Shown here: positions 1 to 9,134 of the stretch, one piece after another
How the letters are laid out: every line of letters starts with the position of its first letter
Numbering within the stretch: the stretch's first letter is position 1
Source: Burkholderiales bacterium
Lineage (GTDB): Bacteria; Pseudomonadota; Gammaproteobacteria; Burkholderiales; Casimicrobiaceae
DNA: 64,000 nucleotides
Direction of reading: 5' to 3'
Assembly: GCA_020851235.1 (NCBI GenBank)
Contig: JADZDD010000017.1
Span: 1 to 64,000 of the forward strand
The notes under the pieces: generated by a model
Databases searched by the model: none
Seen by the model: only the letters and a program-made list of their open reading frames with translations
What the model was told of the DNA's origin: nothing
Translations under genes and position numbers: made by a program

Positions 1-136
1 CCTTCGCCTCCCCACCAAACTTCTTCGACAGAATCGTCGTGATCGCCGCCGTCAGCGTCGTCTTCCCATGATCCACGTGCCCAATCGTCCCCACGTTCAC
101 GTGCGGCTTCGTACGTTCGAATTTGCCCTTGGCCAT
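1..136 (-). CDS. tuf: Elongation factor Tu, 5' end only
   Basis: The minus strand reads [20 protein letters not shown], followed by the P-loop GHVDHGKTT, which is the N terminus of EF-Tu. EF-Tu is the GTPase that carries aminoacyl-tRNA to the ribosome. The gene starts at 136 and runs off the left edge, so only about 45 residues are visible. It follows tRNA-Tyr, tRNA-Gly and tRNA-Thr on the same strand. This is the tRNA-tufB arrangement known from many proteobacteria, so it is probably cotranscribed with the tRNAs and may be one of two tuf copies. The other copy would lie outside the window. Confidence 0.97.
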   Translation of the reverse strand, partial: MAKGKFERTKPHVNVGTIGHVDHGKTTLTAAITTILSKKFGGEAK

Positions 137-256
137 GATGTGTGCGTCCTGTCCGTTCTGTACCGATTCACTCGCCAGGAATCATCTGGCATCGCCAGTG
201 GTTCCTGAGTCACTGATCCGGTCGAAGCGAGGCTTACCCTTTCGACCGCTTTCCGT

Positions 257-331
<75 letters not shown>

Positions 332-378
332 GCTTCGTGCCATCCTCGTGCGTGAGCGTGTGCTGCAACCTTGCGACC

Positions 379-452
379 TGGAGCGGGTGAAGGGAATCGA
401 ACCCTCGTCGTAAGCTTGGAAGGCTTCTGCTCTACCATTGAGCTACACCCGC
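379..452 (-). tRNA. tRNA-Gly (anticodon TCC)
   Basis: A 74-nt cloverleaf on the minus strand with acceptor stem GCGGGTG/CACCCGC, anticodon loop CTTCCAA, T-loop GGTTCGATTCC and encoded CCA. It is the middle member of the Tyr-Gly-Thr cluster that leads into tuf. Confidence 0.96.
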
Positions 453-463
453 GCGGCGCAAAA

Positions 464-548
<85 letters not shown>

Positions 549-575
549 CGCAGTTTTTGACCGCAGAAACGCGCG

Positions 576-605
576 ATTGTAATGCGTTTTTGCCGCCGCG
601 GTCAA
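576..605 (-). promoter_or_regulatory. Promoter of the tRNA-Tyr/Gly/Thr-tuf operon
   Basis: On the minus strand TTGACC (600-605) is separated by 18 bases from TACAAT (576-581), a good sigma-70 match. The bases just after the -10 are CGCGCG, a GC-rich discriminator of the kind found in stringently controlled stable-RNA promoters. Transcription would start around 569, about 20 bases before mature tRNA-Tyr. Confidence 0.8.
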
Positions 606-1012
606 TGCGCCGTGGTGCCGGGGCGCCACGCGGACTCGGGGCAAGATCTCCTGTCCAAACAAGGGCTTGCATCCCGATTCCGGGGGTCCTGCGGCACGCC
701 CCGGATCGCGTTCTGCTCGCGTCCCGGCGACCCGTCGCACGACGGCCCGCGCGACGGCCGGCAGGATGCAACGTCGCGACGCATGCACGTTCGCGTCCGC
801 GGCGGGATCGCCAAAATGGGTGATCCGCGCAGCGCACCGGGCCTTCGTTGCCGGTGACATAATCGCCCGACTCCGGCCTCCGGGAGCGAGGTGATGTCGG
901 ACGCGTCCTGCGATCGGATCGTTGTGCACCGTGCCGGCGCGCCTTGGCGTAAGCGGCGCGTCCACCCCGTGGCTGGTCGCACGCCGGCGAACCCCGCGCC
1001 CTCATCGCAGTC
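606..1012. other. Intergenic stretch without a supported gene
   Basis: This separates the tRNA promoter from the histidine kinase gene. Open frames cross it on both strands, but they are GC-rich shadows with no recognisable protein. It must hold the upstream part of the stable-RNA promoter and any promoter of the kinase. A CATAAT at 858-863 is the only -10-like element I noticed for the plus strand, and it has no convincing -35. Confidence 0.5.
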
Positions 1013-2815
1013 ATGCTGACGAGCGCGACGCTGATGCGGGAGGCCGCGGCCGGAGACCTGCTGGCGCGGCAGGTTGCCATCATGGTGCCGCTGACGAAGC
1101 GGAGCTTCATCGTCGTGGCGCTCGGGCTCGCGCTCATCGCATTGCTTTTCGTGCCGCTCGCCGGCTGGCCGCGTTTCCTGCTCTGGGCGGGTGCGATCCT
1201 GGCCGCGTTGACGCTGCGCACGGCCACGCTCGCGTACATCTTTCGCCGGCAGACGAGCGCCAATCCGCTGCGACAGGCCGAGCGCGCCATCATGCTGACG
1301 ACGGGCCTCCTGGGCCTGTGCGTGGCAAGCGGCGCCTTCGTCTACTACCCGGTCGCCGACTTCCCGACTCGCGCGCTCATCACGCTCATCCTTTGTGCGT
1401 GGCCGGCGGGCGGCCTCGGCGTGCTTGGGGTGCATCCCAGGAGTTTCCTCGTCTACCTCACGCTCTACTACGCCGTGCTGTGCTCCGCGTGGTGGATCTA
1501 CGAGCCGCACTTGCGCGCCGTGAGCGCGCTCATGGTCCTTTTCGCCACGACGATCGGCCTGCTGTCGCTGCAGATCGGCAGCCTGATCGCGCAGACGGTG
1601 ACGCTCGCCCACGAGAAGGACGTGCTTCTCAGCGACAAGGATGCGCTGCTCGTCGAAAAAGACGCGCTGATCGGCGAACTCGAAACCGCCCGCAGCCAGG
1701 CGCAGGAGGCAAGCCAGTACAAGTCGCGCTTCCTCGCCGCGGCGAGCCACGACCTGCGCCAGCCGGTCACGGCGTTGTCGCTGCTCGCCGGAACGCTCGG
1801 CGAATCGAACGTCGACCCCAAGGTGCGCACGCTCGCGCAGCAGATCGTGCGCGGCCTCACCGCACTGGAATCGCTCTTCACCGCGATCCTCGACCTGTCC
1901 AAGCTCGAGGCCGGGGCGGTGCAGATCACGCCGACGACCTTCGACCTCACCGAACTCTACGCCGAGCTGGAGAGCGAATTCAAGCCGCGGTTCGCGGCCA
2001 GGGGGATCGAATTCGACGTCGCGCCGCACTCGCTTTGGGTCGTCACCGATCGCGTGCATCTCGAGCGGATCCTGCGCAATCTCCTCGACAATGCGCTGAA
2101 GTACACCGCACGCGGACGTGTCGCCTTGACCACGGAGCGATGCGACAGCGGAATCGCGCTCGTCGTGACCGACACCGGTCCTGGCATCGCACCCGTGGAG
2201 CACGAGCGGATCTTCAGCGACTTCCATCAATTGGGTGTGCGCACGTCGCGTTCGCGCCATGCCGGCCTCGGGCTCGGGCTCGCCATCGTGCGCCGCCTCG
2301 CCCATGCGCTTGGCATCACGATCGGCGTGCGCTCCGACGTGGGCCAGGGCGCGGCGTTCTCGGTGGCGCTGCCACAGTCGATGCTCGCAGTCCGGCCGAC
2401 GCCGGCCGCGTCATGCGACGCGGCCCGGGCCGTGGATCTCGCCGGCAGCACGATCGCCATCATCGACAACGACGACGACGTTCGCAGCGCATTCGGTCTT
2501 GCCATCGACCAGTGGGGGGCGCACCCGATCGTCGCCCGCGACGGTGGCGAGGCGCTGGCACGCGTGGCGGCCACGGGGCGCACCCCGGACGTCGTGATCG
2601 CCGACTACCACCTCGCCAACGGCGAGCGTGGGACGGACGTGATCGCCGCCTTTCGCAAGGCGTATCGCAACGTGCCCGCACTGCTCATGACCGGTGACGG
2701 CGACGTCGAGCTGCTCGAAATGTACGGCCTCGAGGTCGTCAGGAAGCCAGTCCCGTACGCGGCGCTGCGCGCTCGCATCGCCGGCTTGCTCGCTGCGCGG
2801 CAGCGCCACGCTTAA
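1013..2815 (+). CDS. Membrane hybrid sensor histidine kinase with C-terminal receiver
   Basis: About 600 residues. The N-terminal 190 or so residues hold several hydrophobic helices (membrane sensor), followed by a coiled coil rich in KDxLL repeats. The HisKA box is SHDLRQP with phospho-His near residue 246, then come N box NLLDNALKY, G1 DTGPGIAP and G2 GLGLGLAIV. The last 115 residues are a receiver domain with an acidic cluster (DNDDD), phospho-Asp near 531 (ADYHLA), Thr in LMTGD and Lys in RKP. The signal is unknown. The start is uncertain: ATGs at 1013, 1034 and 1082 all lack a strong Shine-Dalgarno, and 1082 would begin just before the first membrane segment. The giant oxidoreductase fusion gene starts 15 bases downstream, so cotranscription is likely. 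The NarL-type regulator at 10553-11236 is a possible partner. Confidence 0.9.
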   Translation: MLTSATLMREAAAGDLLARQVAIMVPLTKRSFIVVALGLALIALLFVPLAGWPRFLLWAGAILAALTLRTATLAYIFRRQTSANPLRQAERAIMLTTGLLGLCVASGAFVYYPVADFPTRALITLILCAWPAGGLGVLGVHPRSFLVYLTLYYAVLCSAWWIYEPHLRAVSALMVLFATTIGLLSLQIGSLIAQTVTLAHEKDVLLSDKDALLVEKDALIGELETARSQAQEASQYKSRFLAAASHDLRQPVTALSLLAGTLGESNVDPKVRTLAQQIVRGLTALESLFTAILDLSKLEAGAVQITPTTFDLTELYAELESEFKPRFAARGIEFDVAPHSLWVVTDRVHLERILRNLLDNALKYTARGRVALTTERCDSGIALVVTDTGPGIAPVEHERIFSDFHQLGVRTSRSRHAGLGLGLAIVRRLAHALGITIGVRSDVGQGAAFSVALPQSMLAVRPTPAASCDAARAVDLAGSTIAIIDNDDDVRSAFGLAIDQWGAHPIVARDGGEALARVAATGRTPDVVIADYHLANGERGTDVIAAFRKAYRNVPALLMTGDGDVELLEMYGLEVVRKPVPYAALRARIAGLLAARQRHA

Positions 2816-2830
2816 GCGCCGGGCGATGCC

Positions 2831-5800
2831 ATGCGACGGATCGCGGAGCCGGTCGACCGGCTGATCGACTCCCCGGCACCGCTCGCGTTCGACGTCGTCG
2901 TCGTGGGGTCGGGGTACGGCGGCGCCGTGGCCGCGCGGCGCTGCGCCGAAGCGGGATTGGCGGTGGCGGTCCTCGAGCGGGGCAAGGAATACCTCCCGGG
3001 CGATTTCCCGCGGGATGCCGCGGCCGCTCCCGGCCACTTCCGCATCGATGCCGGAGGCGGCACCACGCTGGGCTACGACGATGCGCTCTTCGACGTGCAC
3101 GTCGGCGACGAGATGGTCGTCGTTGCCGGCAACGGCGTCGGCGGCGGCAGTCTCATCAACGCCGGCGTCGCGCTGGTTCCGGAGCGCAGCGTGTTTGCGC
3201 AGCCGTCGTGGCCAAAGGCGATCCGCGACGACATCGACGACCTCCTCGGTCGCTACGGGCCGGTGCGCAGCGAACTCGGCGCGAGAGCGTATCCGCACGG
3301 TGCTGGCGCAACGCTCCCGGACAAGACGCTCGCCTTCGAGGCGTTCGCACGCTGCGCGCACGGTGAAGCGCGCAGCGTGCCCATCACCGTCAACACGACC
3401 ACGAATCCCGTCAACGTGCCCGGGGGGGCGCTACAGCCGTGCATCGGCTGCGGGGACTGTGTCGCCGGCTGCAACTACGGCGCGAAGGCGACGCTCGGCA
3501 CGACCTACCTCGCCGCCGCGCACGAGGCCGGCGCGCGCATCTTCACGCAGGCCTGCGTGCTGCACGTCGCGCGCGCTTCGGATTCGGGACCTTGGCAGGT
3601 TGCCTTCACGCGTACGACGGACCAGCGCTCGTACCAGTGCGCACTCGCGCGCGAGAAGGCGGAAGGCGCGGGCGCGGACCCCACGGCGCAGGAGGCATCC
3701 GAACCCCTGCGTCGGTTGCGCGCATCCCTCACGTTCCGCATCACCGCCAACGTCGTCGTCCTCGCCGCCGGGGCGCTCGGGTCGACCGAGATCCTGCAGC
3801 GTTCGCACGCGGCAGGGCTCGGCGTGTCGAGGACGTTGGGCACCCGCTTCTCGGGTAACGGCGATTCGCTTTCCTTCGGCTACTGGCAGCGCGAAGCGGT
3901 GCACGCCATCGGCTGGGGTGATGCCGGCAACCAGGAAACGCCCGGGCCCTGCTTCGTCGGGCCGACCATCACGCGGGCGCTCCACGTCGGTGACGGCGCT
4001 GACGTCACGCGCCATTTCGTGGTCGAGGATGCGGCGATTCCCGGCCCTCTGGCCACCGTCTTTCACGAGCTCGTGACCAACGCGGCGGTCACGCAGCAAC
4101 TCGTGCGTGGATCGTTCAAGGGCACGGATGCGTTGGCGCGCACCGAGCAGGGCGCCCAGCACACGCAGACCTTCCTCACCATGGGTCACGACGGGTCACG
4201 CGGCGAACTGCGCTACACCGCGAACGGGCGAACACGCATCCACTGGCCGTCGCTCGATCGTGATGCGCCGTTTGCGCGCTACGACGCGACGATCGCGGCG
4301 GTGACAGCGCTGGGTGCCACGCCCGTGCCCAACCCGCTGTGGACTCCGGTCCCGCGTTCGCTCGAGTGGGCGCTGTCGGGTGCGCCACTGCGCGGGCGCA
4401 GCGTCACCGTGCACCCGCTGGGCGGCTGCCCGATGGGTGACGATGGCGCAACGGGCGTGGTCGACGCCACGGGGGGCGTCTTCATCGCTTCCGGGACCGC
4501 GCGCACGCATCCGGGGTTGTACGTGCTCGACGGCGCGATCATCCCGACCTCGCTCGGCACCAACCCCTTCCTCACCATCACCGTGCTCGCCGAACGTGCG
4601 ATGCCGGCGGTGATCGGCCATGCGCGCTCCTGCCGCGGCGCCGATCCCCCTCCGGGCCCGCGCGAGCACGCCTCGATCGTGGCGACGCTTCCGGTGCTAC
4701 CGGTGCGCCCGCGCCGCGCGACATCGTTTGCGTTCCACGAAGTGCTGCGCGGCGAACTCACTGGCATGCGCGACGGCCGGCCCTATCCGCTGGCGGCAAG
4801 GCTCGACGTGACGCTGCCGACCGAGGACGTCGACGCATTCCTCGCCGATCCGCAGCACCGCCTCGACCGGGCGCGGGCACGGCTGCAACTGAGTCCGATC
4901 GGGCCGCGGCCAGCGCTCCTGGCCACGTGGCGCTACGCGCAGGCCACGGGCCTTGTCACCATCCTCGAGCCCGTTCCGCGCGCGTGGCCCTTACGCCTCC
5001 TCGACACGCTGCAGGTGCTCGCGACGCTGGTCATCGAACGCCTGGCCGACGAGGTGCGCGAGAGGGTACGGCGCAAGCTCGCCGATCGCCTGCTCGCGTT
5101 GGCGCGTCGCTTGCGCGGCCAGGCCGCGAGCGACGACGCGAGCGCGGCCCGCCGTCGCCCGCCGCGCGCGCGCATGCCGGCAACCGTCCAGCTCATCGAA
5201 CTCGTGCTGCGCCTGGCCTGGCACGCCGCGGACCGCCGGCAGATCCGCTACGAGTTCGCATTTCAGCTCGACCCACCCGCCGACGCTGCGCCGATCCCGG
5301 ACGCGCCGCAACACCTCGTCCTTTCCGGGCGCAAGGACATCCGCTACGCGGCGGATTGGTCCGCACTTGCGAGCTACGCGATGCGCTGGCTCGCCGTGCT
5401 GCCGGCGCGTCTCGCCCGCGCCGTTGCAACGCTCATTCCGGCCGCTCGCGATCACGTGACCGAACCGCAGCGACCGCGCCTCGTCCGCCGCAACGTCTGG
5501 AGAACCTTGACCGAACTGCAGGTGCGGCTCGACCCACCGAAGGGTGAGGGTCGCCCGACGTTTGCCACGGGGACGCTCGCCGTCGCGGCGCTCGAGATGC
5601 GCGATGAGTGTCCGCCGCAGATCCACGGCGAGACGACGCACGGCCTCTTCGGCGTCGCCGGCTACGGCGCGCTCTTCGCGCGCTACTTGCTCAAGTGCCG
5701 CCTCGTCGAGTTCCGTCTGCCGAACTACCGGCCGATGCCGTCGTTCGCGTATCGGCGTGCCTGCGGCGAGGGTGCGGCGGCGCGCGTCCACTTCGCGCAG

Positions 5801-8800
5801 CGCCTGCCATTGCTGCGCGACGCAGCAGGGACGCCGGTGCTCGAACCCGAGTGCCATGCGCTCGACGTGCCGCGCCGGGCCAACCACGAGGCGCGCATCG
5901 AACTCGCGCTGTGGCGCTATCGCAACAAGGTCGAGTTTCGCGACACGGTCGACGGGATGCGGCAGACGCGCTCGATCCTCCTCGTCCACGCCTTCGGGCA
6001 GTCGGCGTTGTCCTTTGCCGAGCCCACGCAGGACGTCAACCTCGCCGAGTTCCTGCATCGCCGCGGCTGGGACGTGTGGCTGGTCGAGCACCGGATCAGC
6101 ATCGGGCTGCCCACGGCGTCGCAACAGTGCAGCATGGACGATATCGCGCGCTTCGACCTGCCGCTCGCGGTGCGCCGCTGCCTCGATGAGATCGCGCGCG
6201 AACACCCCGAGGCGAGCGGTCGCCCGCTGCAGATGTTCGCGTTGGCGCAGTGCGTGGGGGCAGCGGCGCTCGCGATGGCGATCCTGGACGGGGGGCTTGC
6301 CGCGGGTGGCACGCACGAGCCGGCGATCGCTCCTCCTGACCACGTCGGCTACGAGATCCGCCACCGCTCGCTCCTCGCCGGCGTCGTGCTCGCGCAATTC
6401 ACGCCCTACGTGATCGGCGCGGCCGCCACGCAGTTTCGCAGCTTCCTGCCGACGCTCCTGCGCGATACCACGCCTTTGACCAGCGTGCGCTTCGACGCCC
6501 CGGCGGATCCACCATGCGCCACGGATCGCGCCGGCAATGACGGCGCGCGACGCGATGCCTCGCTGCACGATCCGATCCTGACCCTGCTCGACCGCTTCCT
6601 CGCCACCTTTCCCCGGGACCCCGACGAGCGCTGCTGGAACGAGCATCAGGGACGGGCTGCCACGCAGGTTCACGCCTCGTGCCGGCGCATGAGCGCCATC
6701 GAGGCGCCGCTGTTCTCGCACCGGCAACTCTCCCACGCGACGCACGACCGGCTGCCGCTGCTCCTCGGCACCGCCAACCTGGGTGTGTTCCTGCAGGCGC
6801 GGCAGTGCGTGGAGCAGGAGCGCCTCGTCAACGCCGATGGGCTCAACGTCTACGTCACCGCCGCCAACATCCAGCGTCACCTCCACATGCCGGTCGCGTT
6901 CGCACACGGCCGGCGCAATGCGCTCTTCGCGGTGGGCTCGTCGCGCCGGTCGTATCTCATGCTCGGCAACGTCTTTCCCCGCGCGCACATGGACGAGCGC
7001 GTGCGCCTCGTCGTCTTCAACGACTACGGACACCTCGACTGGCTGATCGGCAAGCGCGCCGTCGCCGAGACGTACCCGCGCGTCGGTGACTTCCTCGATC
7101 ATGCCTGGAGCGCCAACGCGACGACGACGGTATGCAAGCCGCCTCGCGCGCGCCATCGCATCAGGGACGGGCCGCTGTTCGATCTCGCGGTGCCGGCGAT
7201 GGGGCCCATCGTCGGCCATGTGTCGCGGGAGGGGGACGACGTCTGCGTGAACGTCTGGCTGCGCGCGGACGAGAACCTCACCTCGCCTGCCCGCTACGCG
7301 CTCGTCGCGTATCGCCACGCCGGCGCATTGCACCTGACGCTCGCGCCGCTGCGCCACGAGTTCATTCCCCTCGCCGGGTGCGACGCGACCGCGCGTCGCG
7401 ATGCCGACGGCAACGACGGCGACGGAAGCTTCGTGCCGGTGTTCGACCGCCAGTACGCCATCGTCACCTTGCGTATCCCGCAGACCGCGATCGCGCACGA
7501 CCGCCCGTTGACACTCGAGGCCTTCACGGTCCATCCGCTGCCGGGCTGGAAGGCCCATGCGAGTGCCGACATCGAAGGCACCTCCCATGCGATGAGCGCG
7601 CTGATGCCGGAGTCGGCCGATCCGCACGGGGATCCCCTCGTCACGTGGCACCACCTGCTCATGGGCGCCGCTGCGGGGAGCACGCGCTCGCGCTTCGAAG
7701 TCGCGCGCGACCGCCTCGCGCGGCGCCTTGCCGGACGCCAAGCGCGCCGCCAGCGGACGGCACGAACGACGCTGTCGCGCACGCGGCTACGTCCGGTGGC
7801 GCTGGCCGATGCGACGTTGCGCATCGCGCGAGCGTCGTTCGAATCCGTGGCGACTGCGCCGAAGCAAATCGTGCTCGTGGCCACCTGCTGTCGCCACCCG
7901 GGATCGCTCGTCGAGCGTCATCGCGCCGACGCGACGTATCGCCGCATCCTCGCGGCCGACGTGCCATCGACGCCTTCGCCCGCTGCGCTCTTTCTCGTCG
8001 GCGACCAGATCTACGCCGACGCGACGGCGGGCCTTCTCGATCCCCGGATTCCGATCGAGAGGTTCGAGGAGCGCTACGCCGAGCGCCTGACGGCGCCCGC
8101 TGCGCGGCGGCTCATGGCGAGCCTGCCCACGTACATGGCCATCGACGACCACGAGATCTCCGACGACTGGGATCGCTCGCAGGCGATCCTCGATCCCGCG
8201 CTGGTCGACATGGCGATCGGGATGGCGCGCGTGCATCAATGGTCACATTCGTCGGAGGCAGGCCTCACCCCGGCAAGATCGCGGGCAAAGACCACCACGA
8301 TCGGCATGGTCCATACCTGCCGCGCCGGCGGCGAGATCCCGACGGTCATCCTCGATACACGATCGCTGCGCCGTGCGCGCGATGGCCCACGTTCGATCCT
8401 CTCGGCAAGGGCATGGGATGAACTCGGCGCCTGGCTCGATGCGCACCGGCGCGATCCCGCACCCAAGCTCATCGTCACCGGAAGTCCGCTCGCGCCCGGT
8501 CTTGCCTGCCACCTCGACGCGCAGGGCGAACTGGACCCTGCGTCGGGCATCCTTGCCGACACCTGGCAGGCCTTCGCGACCGAGCGAACCCGCCTCTTCG
8601 ATGCGATCCGCATGGCCGGGATGCGCCACGTCGTCCTCCTCTCGGGCGACTACCACTGCAGCGCGGTGGCAACGATCTGCCGCGGTCACGAGCGCATTGC
8701 GACGGCGGTCGTCACGCCGCCGTCGTACGCGCCCTTGCGCTACGCGAACACCGCGGCGAGCGCGCTTGCGCTCACCGAGACGAGCGGCGGCTACGCGATC

Positions 8801-8998
8801 CACCTTGCGCCCGCCCGTGACGACGACCAGGACGTTCCTTGCCGCATCGATGGCTCGGGCTACGCGCAGTTGCACTTCATCCGCACCGACGACGGCTGGC
8901 GCCTGCGAGTCGGATTCGACGTGTGCGCGGTCTGCGACGGCGCCGACATGGCGCAGGAAGGATCCTGGCGACGCGTCGTGACGGAGGTCGAGTTGTAG
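2831..8998 (+). CDS. Triple fusion: GMC oxidoreductase, alpha/beta hydrolase and PhoD-like phosphatase
   Basis: A 2055-residue protein. Residues 19-36 carry the FAD-binding VVVVGSGYGGAVAARR. Residues 204-214 carry a C-x2-C-x2-C-x3-C cluster, and residues to about 600 end in a GMC C-terminal HPLGGCPMGDD and NPFLTI, as in cholesterol-oxidase-like GMC enzymes. Residues 620-1040 are of unknown fold. An alpha/beta hydrolase core follows (about 1045-1430), with LLVHAFGQ and a nucleophile elbow ALAQCVG, where Cys1141 replaces the usual Ser; a His lies in DYGHLDW. Residues 1680-2050 resemble PhoD-type phosphatases: GDQIYAD, DDHEISDDW and SGDYHCS are metal ligands of that fold. No signal peptide is visible. 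I infer oxidation and hydrolysis of a lipid or sterol-like substrate; the neighbouring FadL-type porin supports this. The substrate is not known. The start at 2831 leaves a short leader before the FAD motif; an ATG is also present at 2825. Confidence 0.88.
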   Translation: MRRIAEPVDRLIDSPAPLAFDVVVVGSGYGGAVAARRCAEAGLAVAVLERGKEYLPGDFPRDAAAAPGHFRIDAGGGTTLGYDDALFDVHVGDEMVVVAGNGVGGGSLINAGVALVPERSVFAQPSWPKAIRDDIDDLLGRYGPVRSELGARAYPHGAGATLPDKTLAFEAFARCAHGEARSVPITVNTTTNPVNVPGGALQPCIGCGDCVAGCNYGAKATLGTTYLAAAHEAGARIFTQACVLHVARASDSGPWQVAFTRTTDQRSYQCALAREKAEGAGADPTAQEASEPLRRLRASLTFRITANVVVLAAGALGSTEILQRSHAAGLGVSRTLGTRFSGNGDSLSFGYWQREAVHAIGWGDAGNQETPGPCFVGPTITRALHVGDGADVTRHFVVEDAAIPGPLATVFHELVTNAAVTQQLVRGSFKGTDALARTEQGAQHTQTFLTMGHDGSRGELRYTANGRTRIHWPSLDRDAPFARYDATIAAVTALGATPVPNPLWTPVPRSLEWALSGAPLRGRSVTVHPLGGCPMGDDGATGVVDATGGVFIASGTARTHPGLYVLDGAIIPTSLGTNPFLTITVLAERAMPAVIGHARSCRGADPPPGPREHASIVATLPVLPVRPRRATSFAFHEVLRGELTGMRDGRPYPLAARLDVTLPTEDVDAFLADPQHRLDRARARLQLSPIGPRPALLATWRYAQATGLVTILEPVPRAWPLRLLDTLQVLATLVIERLADEVRERVRRKLADRLLALARRLRGQAASDDASAARRRPPRARMPATVQLIELVLRLAWHAADRRQIRYEFAFQLDPPADAAPIPDAPQHLVLSGRKDIRYAADWSALASYAMRWLAVLPARLARAVATLIPAARDHVTEPQRPRLVRRNVWRTLTELQVRLDPPKGEGRPTFATGTLAVAALEMRDECPPQIHGETTHGLFGVAGYGALFARYLLKCRLVEFRLPNYRPMPSFAYRRACGEGAAARVHFAQRLPLLRDAAGTPVLEPECHALDVPRRANHEARIELALWRYRNKVEFRDTVDGMRQTRSILLVHAFGQSALSFAEPTQDVNLAEFLHRRGWDVWLVEHRISIGLPTASQQCSMDDIARFDLPLAVRRCLDEIAREHPEASGRPLQMFALAQCVGAAALAMAILDGGLAAGGTHEPAIAPPDHVGYEIRHRSLLAGVVLAQFTPYVIGAAATQFRSFLPTLLRDTTPLTSVRFDAPADPPCATDRAGNDGARRDASLHDPILTLLDRFLATFPRDPDERCWNEHQGRAATQVHASCRRMSAIEAPLFSHRQLSHATHDRLPLLLGTANLGVFLQARQCVEQERLVNADGLNVYVTAANIQRHLHMPVAFAHGRRNALFAVGSSRRSYLMLGNVFPRAHMDERVRLVVFNDYGHLDWLIGKRAVAETYPRVGDFLDHAWSANATTTVCKPPRARHRIRDGPLFDLAVPAMGPIVGHVSREGDDVCVNVWLRADENLTSPARYALVAYRHAGALHLTLAPLRHEFIPLAGCDATARRDADGNDGDGSFVPVFDRQYAIVTLRIPQTAIAHDRPLTLEAFTVHPLPGWKAHASADIEGTSHAMSALMPESADPHGDPLVTWHHLLMGAAAGSTRSRFEVARDRLARRLAGRQARRQRTARTTLSRTRLRPVALADATLRIARASFESVATAPKQIVLVATCCRHPGSLVERHRADATYRRILAADVPSTPSPAALFLVGDQIYADATAGLLDPRIPIERFEERYAERLTAPAARRLMASLPTYMAIDDHEISDDWDRSQAILDPALVDMAIGMARVHQWSHSSEAGLTPARSRAKTTTIGMVHTCRAGGEIPTVILDTRSLRRARDGPRSILSARAWDELGAWLDAHRRDPAPKLIVTGSPLAPGLACHLDAQGELDPASGILADTWQAFATERTRLFDAIRMAGMRHVVLLSGDYHCSAVATICRGHERIATAVVTPPSYAPLRYANTAASALALTETSGGYAIHLAPARDDDQDVPCRIDGSGYAQLHFIRTDDGWRLRVGFDVCAVCDGADMAQEGSWRRVVTEVEL

Positions 8999-9134
8999 TT
9001 GCGGCGCCGCCACTCGCGCGCGTCGCCGCGGAGGCGACGGCGCGAGGTGGTGTGAAGAGGCGCTGCCACGGGCCCGGCGAGCCCCCGCGGCGGTGGCAGC
9101 GATGCTCGCGGCGACATCGAGGAGGGACATCGAC

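Noticed and set aside
602-2305. Long minus-strand open frame opposite the histidine kinase
   Set aside because: Arg/Glu/His-rich shadow typical of GC-rich DNA; the plus strand encodes a complete kinase with all motifs.
4991-7741. 916-residue minus-strand open frame inside the GMC/hydrolase fusion
   Set aside because: No domain recognisable and composition is a mirror of the real gene; the fusion frame carries conserved motifs throughout.
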